This document shows positions 23,286-35,058 of a stretch of DNA of 64,000 bases, one piece after another (the stretch's first letter is position 1; the number at the start of each line of letters is the position of its first letter). A model generated the notes under the pieces. That model was not told the DNA's origin, ran no database searches, and worked only from the letters and a program-made list of their open reading frames with translations. Source of the DNA: Apiospora phragmitis. Taxonomy: Eukaryota; Ascomycota; Sordariomycetes; Amphisphaeriales; Apiosporaceae. The stretch spans positions 1,798,001 to 1,862,000 of the forward strand of contig JAQQWL010000001.1 in the NCBI GenBank assembly GCA_038363925.1, read 5' to 3'. The position numbers and the translations under genes were made by a program.

Positions 23286-26217
23286 ATGGCACCTCGAAAG
23301 GGTCGAAACCCTTTTAGAGGTTCAACGTCATCATCACCTCCTCCACGTCGTCCTCTTCCTCCTCCTCCCGAACCTACCCCGGCTGGTCCACAAGAACACC
23401 AATCTCAGAATGAGGTTATTGCTGGCCTCAACCAACGTGTCACAAACCTCCTAGGTCATTCCTCGCGTCTTGCTGCCCCGGCGCTCCCTGGACGAGGCAC
23501 GCAGCATGATCCTTTTGTCCTTTCACCTTCACCAGAGCCTGTGCCTCATCCAGAGCCAGACCAAGGCCTTTTTCTTCTTACCCCTTCTCCAGCACCACAA
23601 GTGCCTGGTTCACAGGTCGTCTTGTCACTCTCACCGTCACCTGTCCCTGGTCCACAAGGTGTGTCGCTTTCACCATCGCCGGCGCCTCTTCCACAGGATG
23701 CGGCGCTTCCTCAGTTGCCTGCACCTTTTGTAAAGCTCGCGTCATCTTCACAGGCGTCCTTGCCTGGCCCACGGCGGATCCGAAACCCTTTTGCCGAGTC
23801 ACCTTCACCACCGCCTCAGACTGGTGTTCAGCCGAATAAACCCAGAGATCATGTGGTCGATCATGTCCAGTCACAGCACCTTCAGAGGTCTCGATTGACA
23901 ACAGTTGAGACGGAACCAATGGCTTTTGACCTTGCCGAGCTCAAAAGAATCTCGTCCCCTTCCGCTATACGCAACCGTAAACGCACTGTTGAAGACGGTG
24001 GTAAGTAGATAGGGGAACTGGACATTGCTAAACATCGGTTCGTTACTAATAGTCATCCACCTCCAGATGAGTCTCCGTTGTTTGTCCCTCAGAAACGCAA
24101 GGCAGCTCCGGCTATCGTCATTGATGATCATGACGAGAATGCTGTCAAAGCCGAAAATCTGCCAGAGGTCAACTTGACCTCACGCCCTGCTATCCCAGCT
24201 GGAGATAAGCTTTTACCTCTCGCTGGCAATGGAGCATCGAAGCTGCCTACAGATAAGAAGTTACCTGCCGCTGCAGAAGATAAAGGCCAGGTGCTAACCC
24301 ACCCAACTAAGGAAGCAATACCTAGACCCAATGGAACCAACAAGTCCCTTCTGGGTGGTCAGGATAAAACAAAGCCAAACGGTCTTACCAAAGACATTAC
24401 GCCTTCGAGTCCTGCCATCCTAGTTGACCAGTCTGAGGAGGTAGGCTCAAGTGTCAATACAGCGAGATCCCGCTCAATCGAGACTGATCTATCCCTTTTT
24501 GGCAGCCTTGGCAGTCCAGCTCATGACGATGAGAAAACCACAAGTCCCAAGCCTGAACAAGTTTCAGGTGAGCAACTGCCCGCTGATCAGCCGTCAGCCG
24601 ATGATGGCGAAGTGCAAGAAGTAGATGCAGATGCCATGATCATCAGCAGCGCCAGTTCAACTCAAGAGCTTCCATACATTTCCATCAAGTGGAAGAATGA
24701 TGAGTTCGACTACTTCAATCCCTACCCGTCATGGAGCTGCGAGCCCGAAGCCCACGAGGTGGTCGAGCTGCTCAAAGAGGTGGCGAGCCCCCTGGTGGAG
24801 TATCATGTCCGTCTCCTGCACGAGAGCTTCTGCAACCGATTCTTCGCGATCGAGGGGCCTGACGAAAGCTACGTCATGAAAGTCATCGCCCCGTCTGCCC
24901 GGCGCGCAGACACAGAGCGAGGTGGCGACCATGCGCTGGACGAATGCCAAGACCCGGCTCCCGTTGCCCGACGTGGTCCAGAACCTCTACAGCGTCTCGA
25001 CCAACAACCCCCTCGGCTGCGAGTGGATCCTCATGAGCAAGGTTCCCGGCCGGCCCCTGTTCCAGTGCTGGCGCGACATGGACCTGTCGCGCAAGCGGCG
25101 CGTGGTCGAGCAGCTGGCCGAGTACACCGAGACCATCTTCAACCGCGGGCTCGACGGCATCGGGTGCCTCTACCCGGCCGCCGCCGACGATCCCGACCAG
25201 AGCCCCGAGTTCGGCGGCATGGAGGCATGCATGCCCTACTTCTGGAACAAGCGGTACTACAAGCGGCCCCGGTGCGGCCCGTACGAGACCTACCGGGAGT
25301 GGGCCTTCGACCGTCTCAATCTGGCTTACGCCGATGCCGAGAGCCTGCTGCCCAAGTTGGAGAACATCCACATCCGCAAAATCCCTTGGCGCATCCTGGC
25401 GGTCATCACCAAGCTCAAGGGCCTGCACGACGTCCTCTTCCCTTCTGCAGAGGCGAACAAGAAGAAGGAGGGGGAGGAGGTGCCCAAAGGCGTGAAGGAG
25501 GACGAACACATCGACCTTGACAGCGACGGTGACCGCAACAATAACGACGGCGGCAAGTCTGAGCCTGAGCCCTTCAAGTGCGAGGAGAAGACCATGATGT
25601 GGCACACCAACCTCTCGACCGACAACATCTTCGTCGACGACACGGGCGTCATCACCGGCATCCTGGACTGGGAGTGCATCTCAGCGATCCCGCGATCCGT
25701 CGGCTGCCAGCTCCCCGCCTTCCTGCTCGAAGGCCACGACCGCCGCCAAGAGCCGCACATCAAGGACTACTGGACGTTTTCCGACACCCTGCCTGACCCT
25801 CAATTGGACGACGACGACGGCGGCGGCGGCGAGCGGCGTGGCCGTCCGCGACAGCGACAGCAGCGCGTCGGCCCCACGCCCGACTACTGGCACGCGCGCC
25901 GCGAGTGGGAGCTCACGCACCTGCGCCTCCACTTCGAAATGACCATGGCGGCGCGCTCGCTGGGCTGGCACATGTGCTACAAGCACCACGCGCTCAAGCG
26001 CGACTTCGAGACGGCCGTGCAGTACTGCGACGACTCCATCCTGGTCGGCGTCGTCGAGGCGTGGATCAGCGCCGTCGAGGCGGCTCTCAAGGATAAGACG
26101 AAGAGAGAGAAGAAGGGAAACGAAGCGGGCGGTGAGCCGATGTCGAGGAGATTGAAGGTCTGGAGCCTGGAGAGACGGATTGCGAGCGGTCGGAAGGCGC
26201 CTGCTGGTCATAACTAG
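23286..26217 (+). CDS. APH-like (aminoglycoside phosphotransferase fold) kinase with long disordered N-terminus; catalytic Asp replaced by Asn
   Basis: The start is ATG at 23286 (MAPRKGRNPFRGSTSSSPP). The intron is at 24001-24066. One extra T near 24895 must be removed, giving about 954 residues. Residues 1-450 are disordered and rich in Pro, Ser and Asp, with two related PF motifs (RKGRNPFRGS and RRIRNPFAES). The C-terminal 500 residues have the APH fold seen in many fungal proteins: a lysine in ESYVMKVIAP, QSEVATMRWTNAKTRLPLP, LGCEWILMSKVPGRPLFQCW, the loop MMWHTNLSTDNIFVDD and GVITGILDWE. In the loop the usual H-x-D is H-T-N, so the catalytic base is missing while the metal-binding Asn and Asp (LDWE) remain. 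An acidic insert rich in D and G lies near 25500-25560 and another near 25805-25840. It is not an antibiotic-resistance enzyme; its substrate is unknown and it may be a pseudokinase. Confidence 0.75.
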
Positions 26218-26783
26218 CGTACGTAATGAACGTTGGGGCGACAAGAAGTGGGTGGCGTGGAAACTTGATGCACCGATCGCATCGGCTTCAAGGAGACGAC
26301 TTCCTCATTTCTGAGGGACGTTCCGGGAATCCAAGGAGAAACGCTACCTTCAACAAGTGAGTTGTGTACGAGTTCAATTTACAGGCGCGATAGGCGAGAG
26401 GGCGAGAGGACGGCACGAGCTCATGCTTTCAGCGAACACCATGTGCTTTCTTCACTTCGATTCAATGATTGATGCGAAGAGGCATGAGGTCAGTAGTAGC
26501 GAGAGAGGCACCACGAACAAATTTCTCTCCACGACACGGTCCACGGACTGCGAATAATAATAAATGGTAAAATCAAAACTCCCAATGGTCTATTAATGAT
26601 ACGTGCAAGTTTAGTCCAACGCTACCGGAACACATCACCTTTTCACCTACCTTAACCACTACACAGGCACCGGGCCTGCGCATTCTAACAATAAACACCA
26701 TAGCTACGACCTTGGTGAGGACCTGCTACGACTTACTCAATAAGAGGCAAAGTATCCTTTACGTTTGAAACCTTAGTAAACTC
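26218..26783. other. Spacer between convergent genes
   Basis: No coding region is seen between the APH-like gene and the acidic protein gene on the opposite strand. Confidence 0.45.
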
Positions 26784-27784
26784 CTACTCTAGAGGCTCCG
26801 AACCCTCCACAAGCGAGCGCAGAGAAGGCTTCTCCTTCTTCGTCGCAGCTGTCTCATCCTCCTCGTCAGAGTCGTCAGAGTCGTCAGAGTCGTCAGAGTC
26901 TTCAGAGTCGTAATCGCTGTCGCTGTCGCTGTCGCTGACGTAGGAAGTAATCGCGCTCTTGGCGACAGGCCGGGTAGTCGGCGCGAAGAGGCCCTCCATC
27001 CACTTGAGCTTCGCCGGGTCGGTGGAGGGAGTGAAGGGCTCGTCGTCGTCATCGTCCGAGTTGTAGGGGTCCGAGTCCGAGTCCGAGTTCGGGTACGAGT
27101 CGTCCGAGTTTTCGGAGTCGCTCTTCTCGTCGTCGTTGCTCTTCTCGGAGACAAGGCCGTTAGCAATCGTCGTCATCGTTGCTGTCCCCACAGGGGTGGT
27201 GGTGGTGTTGGCGGTGGCCTTCGAGGCTCGCAGCGCCTGGTAGCGAGCCTCCACCTCTTCGCGCCAGCGCTTTCCGTCCTCGAGGAAGGCCGGGACCACG
27301 TCGTCGAGGACCTCGCGGGTCAGCCCCGGGAAGGCCTCGAGCTCCAGCAGCTGCCGCGCCTGAAGCGCGCCGGCCGCGTCCGTATCACCCATGTAGCCCA
27401 TGTTGGCCGGGTCCGGGGCGCAGCACGCCTCTGTGCGGCCGTTGCTGCTCTTCTGCTGCTTCTTCTGGCTCGCGCTGCGGGCGCCCACATTGGTGGTGGA
27501 ACAGCAGGAGTGAGGGTAGGCTCGAGATCAGGGAGGGAGGGGTTGGGGTGGCGGCACTTGGACCGGGGCTGGCCGCAGACCCAGAAGGGCTCCGGCGTGC
27601 GGCAGAGGCAGCTGTGGTACTGGAACATGGCTTTGCACGACTTCATGCTGCTGCTGTTGCCGCTGTTGTTGTTGTTGTTGCTGCTGCTACTGCCGGGCGT
27701 CTTGGTGCGCATAGCGGGGGTTATATGAAAAGGGCCCATTGTAGGGACGAAGGGACGGGCTTTGAGGTTGAACTGGAAGGCCAT
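26784..27784 (-). CDS. Uncharacterised protein: cysteine-rich N-terminus and acidic Ser/Asp-rich C-terminus (one frameshift)
   Basis: The start is ATG at 27784 (MAFQFNLKARPFVPTMGPF). A missing base near 27510 separates two frames. Joined, they give about 333 residues. The N-terminal third has an Asn/Ser tract followed by several cysteines (MKSCKAMFQYHSCLCRTPEP, WVCGQPRSKC, then CC in both SCCSTTN and EACCAPDP), which could form a small metal-binding or disulfide module. A helical stretch LEAFPGLTREVLDDVVPAF follows. The last 130 residues are strongly acidic, with runs of SDSDSD and DDSDDSDDSD and a possible KLKWMEGLFAP motif. I do not recognise the family. The unusual composition of coding repeats (TCGTCAGAG units on the plus strand) makes slippage likely. 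Confidence 0.55.
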
Positions 27785-28580
27785 TTTGAATAGGAGGAAA
27801 AGTCGAGTGTTAATAGGATGAAGAAGTAAAAGCCTGATTGGTAATGAATTTGTGTTTAATAGAAAGCAAGTGTAATCGGTAACGGCGGTTTTCGTTTGTT
27901 CGATAGTTGACAAAGCAGGCTGCTTCCTACTGAAGTCCGGGAGATGCTTGCCGAAACAGGAGGAAAGAGAAGTGGTTTTCTGGTGTTGTCTGGATGTCTG
28001 CAATCAACAATCGCTTGGGACCTGTCCGTGACATAAGTACGCCCCATGTGCATTGTGTCCCAAGATCCCAGGTTAATAAAGGAAGCCATCATTATCGACA
28101 TAATGAGCACTTTGTGAGCGCTATTGCCAACCAAGGATCCTTTTTAGGCGCCAGATATAGGTCTTGGCCTAGACTGCAGGATCTCCTTTTACCATCTGCC
28201 AGCCAACAAAGTGATTGTTGGAGTCTCAAAGCGCCTCTATCCACGCCCTTCGCCTGGCGGCCACATGAAGAGCAGAGTTGAGTAAGGTAAATCAAATGTT
28301 ACACCCCAGAGCTCGGGATGTGGTAGCTATTCCTCATACGCTCCTCATCTAAATCAAAGTGGTAGCTACGCTTGATGGCCGATATGTTGCGCTCAAAGGG
28401 CCATACGGCGTGTTAGTGTTGTCTAGGGGTAACGTGGCTTGGCCAGCATCTATGAAGGGTCCTTAAGCTATTACTATGCCTCCTAAGACTCTCAGGCCCT
28501 TGTGGGACCAAAAAAGAGCGACGAAACCCCACACGTCGGGCTGAAGTACCAGATATCGCTTGGTCTAACCAAGGTTCGAG
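27785..28580. other. Intergenic region
   Basis: This is the 5' flank of the acidic protein gene and the left flank of the NmrA-like relic. No gene is supported. Confidence 0.4.
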
Positions 28581-29412
28581 ATGGGACGGAAATTTGAAGT
28601 CGTATGTGGTGTGACGGGAGACCACGGCCGTTCAGTCGCCCGGGATTTCTGCGAGAACCCCGATCCCAGATCCGAGGCTTGGCTCGGAACTCGGGCTCCG
28701 ATTCAGCCCAGGAGCTACTTGAGCTCAGCGTCGATATAGTGTAGGCGGACTGCGAGGGCGTGGAGAGACTGAAGACCACTTCTCAGGGCGCCGACCTGAT
28801 CTTCGGCGTGACCCAGTAATCTTCGGCGTGACCCAGTAATCTTCGGCGTGACCCAATAATGGTCGCTGATCTTCCGGCCCAATTGCGTCGTGGCAGCCAA
28901 AGACCTCTGGCACTGCGATACCAAGGAGAACGTGTTCCATGACTACGTCGAGATGACATACCCGGAGCTGGCGAATAAGATGGCCTGTATACCTACCGGA
29001 TACTTCTTCACGAGCTCCAGCATCCCGCCCCATTCATACTTCGCTATGCTACGCTGGCTACTGCCATTGCGTAAAGCGTCCGGGGCCATACACCTTACTG
29101 ACAACAACCACATAGCAGCAAAACGGTAGCCCCCAGAAGTGATTGCCCACGAATCCAGACAAGCCGCAACCACATCTTGACATCAACGGGGAAATGCACG
29201 TGTCCAGAACTCATTGAAACGTGGAGCAATGTCACCGGGTGCCAGTAACGTACGAGCTGGTCCCACAAAGAAGCCATGGTGGCGGCCAACGGGTACGACG
29301 ACCTCCAACCTCGGCCCTGGAGATTGGGATCATGTTCTCGTACGCGTCCGACCCTGCTGGGTGCGACGGGGCAATGGAGCTTCTCTCGGAGCGGAGGAGG
29401 TCAGAAAAGTAA
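28581..29412 (+). pseudogene. Decayed NmrA-like (Rossmann, isoflavone-reductase-type) gene
   Basis: No single frame is open, but reading across frames recovers an NmrA-like protein in order. MGRKFEVVCGVTGDHGRSVA is the NAD(P)-binding start with a G-x-x-G-x-x-S variant. Then comes SAQELLELSVDIV, a TAG stop, ADCEGVERLKTTSQ and GADLIFGVTQ. The last segment is followed by an exact 20-bp triplication. Next is KDLWHCDTKENVFHDYVEMT, running into YPELANKMACIPTGYFFTS. Near the end there are ETWSNVTGC, VTYELVP and SALEIGIMFSYASDPAGCDG. The order and spacing match NmrA-like proteins (about 300 residues), with the middle shortened. Stops, frameshifts, the tandem triplication and an internal deletion show that it is not functional. 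Unlike the isolated indels elsewhere, the damage is dense. Confidence 0.75.
28801..28860 (+). repeat. 20-bp tandem repeat, three copies
   Basis: The unit CTTCGGCGTGACCCAGTAAT occurs three times head to tail; the third copy has one change (CCCAATAAT). It lies inside the NmrA-like relic and repeats the codons for the FGVTQ segment. Confidence 0.95.
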
Positions 29413-30950
29413 GTTTTGCTGGCAGTCAAGGGTCAGTGCCGGTTGGGTGCTCCATGTGCTGTGCCGCGATATACCATGTTGGGATAGTGGAGTCTGAACG
29501 GAGTTGCATGCGGGCATATATTGCCCCCATGACCGATTGAAAGGACTGGGCCTCGAGACGAGATTGGCCCGTCCTATCAAACAAAGACGTCGCCCAAAGA
29601 GCTGCATGGCTGTCATACAATGGATCCCGTTGTTGGGTTACTCTACCTGTTACGCGGACTGAGGTCAACAGTGCGCCATTTTGGGGTGACATTACTGGAC
29701 ATACATGCGCTGCGGAGCTGGCAACTTATGGTGAAATCTCTGCAAGTCAAGAAACTAGGAACTTGTATGAGATGGGATACGTAAACTGACCTCAGGTAAA
29801 TAATATCAGAACATCGTGTATTATATCGCCGTCTAACAAGTGTAAGTCCGATAATATTGGATTACCTTCCCCGGCTTGCTTTAGGGGTCGACGTTAGGGG
29901 TTTGGGGGTTAACCTACGCTAGGCCGCTGTTTCGCACTTGCAGCTTCTATCTTCGGCACCTGCCGTGCCTGGGCCCTGGGACAGCCTGGACCAACATGTA
30001 AACGCCGAACAATATGATAAAGCCGAAAACAGACTGGATAGCAGCTTGATTTGGTCCATTCTTCCGAGGTGGACGACATCAATTGTAGAAGGTCGCTAAT
30101 GCTGAATGATGCATTGGCAAAAAGTATGTTTCAATGCAATTTTTAAATTTTCCCCAGCAACGAGTGGCAGAGTGGATTTGGGGGTTGGTTATCGACTGAC
30201 TTTGTTCCCACACCCAATACTCCAGATATTTAGCGAGCCATTCATACGAAATGACAACGCGGGGCTTCTGTGCGGGGAAGGACGGGGGGAACTTGACTGA
30301 TTCAGCCGGCCACACAGCGATAATCGCTGCTTGTCTTCCGACTTTTCCCTCTGGTTGGAATCATTACAAATTTCATGGCACGATGTTCTGCACGAGGCAT
30401 TGCAGATTTCAGGAGGCTAGAGGGCCGACCCCACCGAGTCGGCCAAGTAAACCGTGACCCTTGGGTAACTCGGGCGGCGCAGGCCAATCCGCAGGCGTTG
30501 CAAGGCACAGCGTCCGGGTGCCAGGGCGTGCTAGGGTGCTGGCCCACGTTCCAGAATAGGCAATGCTTACCCCACTACAGGTGCAGTTTCTGACGCCCGT
30601 CATCGGGGCTGGCCAGGTTACAGTTGCATCATTTGGCCCGGATCGACAACTCGGTTCGCATCCCGTTGGAACGGTCAATTGATGGACCCCGGTACCTAGC
30701 ATTCATTACTACATAAGGTTGATAAGCTACTGGCGTGGGTGGCTCTGATATGATATTAATAAAGAAGTCTTGCCGCCTATCTTGTTTTATCTTCGGCAGG
30801 GCATCCGCAGGCGAAAAGGAAAAAGAAGTAGAGCTGGAGGGTATCCGATCAAGTCCAGTGCACACGGCATTCGTCAGTTCCGTCCGTCCGTCCACCACCA
30901 CCAATACCAGTGTGCCACCGCCTACCTTATCCCTTATCAACAAATTCCAG
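29413..30950. other. Intergenic region before aldehyde dehydrogenase
   Basis: No coding region is supported. The last 200 bases are the probable leader of the aldehyde dehydrogenase gene, with a CCGTCCGTCC repeat and CCACCACC near 30882-30900. Confidence 0.4.
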
Positions 30951-32737
30951 ATGAGACTCGCAAGTCGCACCCCGGGCCTGCGGACCCCGCGTCTGTTCCT
31001 CAGGCCGGCGCGGAGTACATATGCCTCGCCCTCAACCCCCTTCGCCATTCGTTCCTACTCCAAGGCCCTCTCCTCCTCATCCCCCTCATCTCTCTCATCC
31101 CACTCCATTCTGCAGAGAGACACACGTCGCATAGGAAACCGTCTCTTCTCAACGACACCTTCTCTGAAATTGAAAATGTCCGACCTCAAGACGGATCTCA
31201 CTGCCCCCAATGGCAAGAAGATCACTCTTCCCACTGGACTCTTCATCAACAATGAGTTCGTCAAGGCCACCTCCGGCCAAAAGATTGCCAGCATCAACCC
31301 AACGTAAGATTAGTATCCGTCATTGCCTCCCACCAGCAGCCACACTAACATCTCATCAGGAATGAGGAGGTTATCTGCGAAGTCGAAGCGGCCTCTGCCG
31401 ACGATGTCGACAAGGCTGTCAAAGCAGCCCGCGCCGCTCTGAACCACGAGTCATGGCGCGATCTGTCGGGCTCTGACAAGGGTGCTTTGATGCACAAACT
31501 CGCAGATCTAGTGGAGGCCGAGAAGGAAACCTTGGCTACTATCGAGACGTGGGATAATGGGAAGCCCTACGAAAGTTCCATATTTGATATCAACGAGGTC
31601 ACCACCACACTCCGCTACTACGCTGGCTGGGCCGACAAGATACACGGCCACACCATCCCCACAACCCCCAAAAAGTTCGCCTACACCGTCCGCCACCCCA
31701 TTGGTGTCTGCGGTCAGATCATTCCTTGGAACTTCCCCCTGGCCATGGCGGCCTGGAAGCTTGGTCCTGCCCTGGCCGGCGGCAACACGGTGGTCTTGAA
31801 GCCGGCTGAACAGACGCCTCTCTCTATCCTGTACTTTGCCAGCTTGATTGCCGACGCTGGTTTCCCCCTGGCGTCATCAACATACTGAACGGTCATGGAA
31901 AGGATGCCGGCCATGCCATTGCTGCTCACCTCGACATCGACAAGGTCGCCTTCACTGGCTCAACTGCTACCGGGAAGCAAATCATGAAGACTGCCAGCGT
32001 CAACATGAAGAACATTACGCTCGAGACTGGTGGCAAGTTTCCCTTGCTAGTCTTCTCGGATGCTGACCTGGAGCAAGCGGCGAAGTGGTCTCAATTCGGT
32101 ATCTTCGGCAACAGCGGCCAGATCTGCACATCAACATCGCGCGTTCTGGTCCATGAGTCGGTCTACGATAAGTTTGTTGAACTATTCAAGGAAGCCATCA
32201 AGACCCTGAACAAGGTTGGCGATCCATTCGAAGAGGGCACATTCCAAGGCCCTCAGGTCACAAAGGCCCAGTACGACAAGATCCTCGCGTATGTCGACCT
32301 AGCCAAGTCCGAGGGTGCGACATTGGCCCAGGGAGGCGTGCCCTTCAAGGGTGTCGGCCAAGGCAAGGGCTACTTCATTGAGCCCACGGTCTTCACCAAC
32401 GTCAAGAGCAATATGACCATCTACCGAGGAGGAGATCTTCGGCCCGTTTGTGGCCATCTCGTCCTTCAAGACGGAAGAGGAGGCCGTGGAGATGGCCAAC
32501 GACAGCACCTACGGACTGGCCTCGGCCATCTTCACACAGGACATTGCGCGCGCCCACAGGGTGGCCGACCGCATTGAGAGTGGCATGTGCTGGATCAACT
32601 CTTCCCAGGACTCGGATCCGCGCGTACCGTTCGGAGGCGTGAAGCAGAGCGGAATCGGCCGCGAGCTCGGCGAAGCTGGTCTGGCAGCTTACACGAGTGA
32701 GAAGGCCATCCATGTCAATCTGGGCACCAGAATGTAA
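30951..32737 (+). CDS. NAD(P)-dependent aldehyde dehydrogenase with mitochondrial presequence and possible second start (two indels)
   Basis: This enzyme oxidises aldehydes to acids and is similar to fungal aldA-type enzymes. The upstream ATG at 30951 gives a 75-residue leader rich in Arg and Ser ([20 protein letters not shown] ... [11 protein letters not shown]). A second in-frame ATG at 31176 ([13 protein letters not shown]) begins right at the usual cytosolic N-terminus. The intron is at 31304-31359. Signatures include [19 protein letters not shown], the NAD loop [13 protein letters not shown], the general-base glutamate in [12 protein letters not shown] and the nucleophile in [14 protein letters not shown] is missing near 31866 (run of C) and a G is extra near 32429. 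With both corrected, the length is 576 residues, or 501 from the second start. The end is [10 protein letters not shown]. Confidence 0.92.
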
Positions 32738-35058
32738 AATCTTTCACGATGTTCAAGTATACCAGGAGTTATCATTTCGGAAAGGCATAGCAAGTGAGGG
32801 CAGACTTTTGACCGATGATAGGCAGGAGTATTGTATCGTTCGAATAACTTCGTGTATCTAATACAACCTTACTGTGTACTCAAATAGCCATTGGGCTTTG
32901 ATATTCACCTTCTCACGGAGGCATGTAGAGTGCTTTGGACATGCCTCTCACTCAATTATTTCCGCTGTGGTCTTCTCACGCCGTGATCCCCACCTACCCG
33001 AACAGTGTCCAACTCCTTGTCCTCTCAACCCAACATGGGCGCTTACTACTACAACTAACCCACTACTTGCATCACCGACGATTGGGGGTCTTGTCGGTTT
33101 TCTGTATTACTGTTTCGATCTGGCTCTGTCTTTTATCGTATCTGGGGATCAAATGCACCATCATCGGCATCTTCTTCCACATGAACCCAGGACTCTGCTT
33201 GTCCAGTGTGGCTTCGAAGTTGAACAAGATCCTAGCTAAGACGATGCGTATCGGTGTAGACGAGACTAAATCCCCAAGTAGCGGCGTACCGGATTAAGTT
33301 AATTCTTTTTCTCTCTCTCTTATCTCTTTACCCTCTCTATATAGTTTTGCTCGGTGAAGCGCGAACAAAAAGCAGAAACAGGATATGAGGGGGGAGAGAC
33401 GGCAGACACGGACGGAAAAGGGTCTGCTGCATCCAGGGGTTAGTAAAAAGAGCACAAATCGCGTGCCCAGTTTTTTGTCCGGGATCCTCTACTAACCCCA
33501 GGCCGCCCAGCATGACAAAGTTCAGGACGGCAAGCAATCACCGTCGTGCGAGTGATTATCTACAACTCAAACCACGCGGCGTCCTGTAATACGCCGTTGA
33601 AGGCCATGGCCACCCACGGGATGTAGGCATGAGCTCTCGAGACAGTGGAAGGACGCGGCAAAATGCCAGGTCGCCGATGATGACCAAAGGTGGTAGAGAT
33701 GTACCAGGGCACGATATTTAGCGCAGCGGTACCGCTACCGGCAGATATCCTGCGAAGCCAATGCATCAGGGGATGGAAGTAGACATCGTATGACGGTCTA
33801 AAGACCATGGTGCACAACAGGCCACTGCTGGCAGAAAAAGAGAGACATGGAAGAAAAAGATCCGCGCTATCCATTGCTTGTAAATTAGGCATGTTGCTGG
33901 CAGCTTGCAATGCAAAGTAGAAAGTGCAAGTTACACGTATTGGGCTTAGACTAAGTTGTGAATGGAGTGACGGGAGGCTCCTGGTGTTTGCTACAAAACA
34001 AGTTCTAGAAATATAAATATATTAGAAAGTTCTGGTCGAGTCTCAACTGCGTTCCGAATTTAATCCTTCAGAAAGGAACGAGACAAGTCGACCAAGACGC
34101 CCAATACCTCGTGGCGGGTCTCAGATAGTCTATAAAGGCAGTCAACCCAGTGCTAGTTGGACTCGTATCACACTCAGTAGTATGCGAGGACGGATTGGGT
34201 GAAAATCAACTTAAATATAGAATTGATCGACTTATATATGCACGTAGGTTGATATTCACAAGGCACGGAAATCATCCCACCCCCCTTTTCATTTTGTCTT
34301 TCGTGCCAAGCATCCGGTCTGGGCACTAACAACATCCCGACACCGACTTAAGCCCTTGTCCACGGCAGTTGATACGTACTCGCTCGCTCGCAAACGCTGC
34401 CGCGGCAAGAGTGATGCACAGAAGTTGGCAGTCCCTTTTGGCACTGTCGGGCCAACCGCTCACAGGTGTTCTCAAGATGACCCCCTCTCCCACTTTCGAA
34501 GATAAAATCAAATTTATGTGTAATGAGAAGCATGCAAAAGTTTGTATAAATAGATAGAGCTTAACCGCTGATCGAGGTAGTGCCCATCAAGTTATTTGCT
34601 GTTGCAGAAACCTCGCGGGGGTCTTCCAGAACTCTCATACAGCGAATAACGAAGATTCATGCAGTGAAAGAAACACCCAGTTTTTCAGTCCTGTTTCAAC
34701 TTTCGGCTACTCAGTAATGCTACGAACGTGAAACAGCCCGTCAAAAGATTAAGCAACGACAATATCCAACTAGCTTGGCTAACTATTAATAATATTCACA
34801 AGCTAGTTCTCAAACCAACAGGTAGACACCACGGGCAAAGGAACTTGTGTTATTTTACGAATACTCGATTAGATTAGGAGGCAGATATAAGGCAGCTGGA
34901 GAGAAAAAAAATTGTATAACAGTAACTCTAAACAGACATGAGAATAAGGAGGGGGTATTCGTACAGCTGACACGCACCATCAGCTATGCCGGCCCTGGCG
35001 TGGCTATTTTATATATGAACTAATAAACCATCTTGAAGCGAACTTGTACAATGGAAAA
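32738..35058. other. Intergenic region of 2.3 kb
   Basis: A frame at 32941-33297 (120 residues, with a hydrophobic centre VFCITVSIWLCLLSYLG) and a minus-strand frame at 33560-33910 (116 residues) are open, but neither matches a family nor has clear coding composition. From about 33900 to 35000 the DNA is AT-rich with nothing recognisable. Confidence 0.4.
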
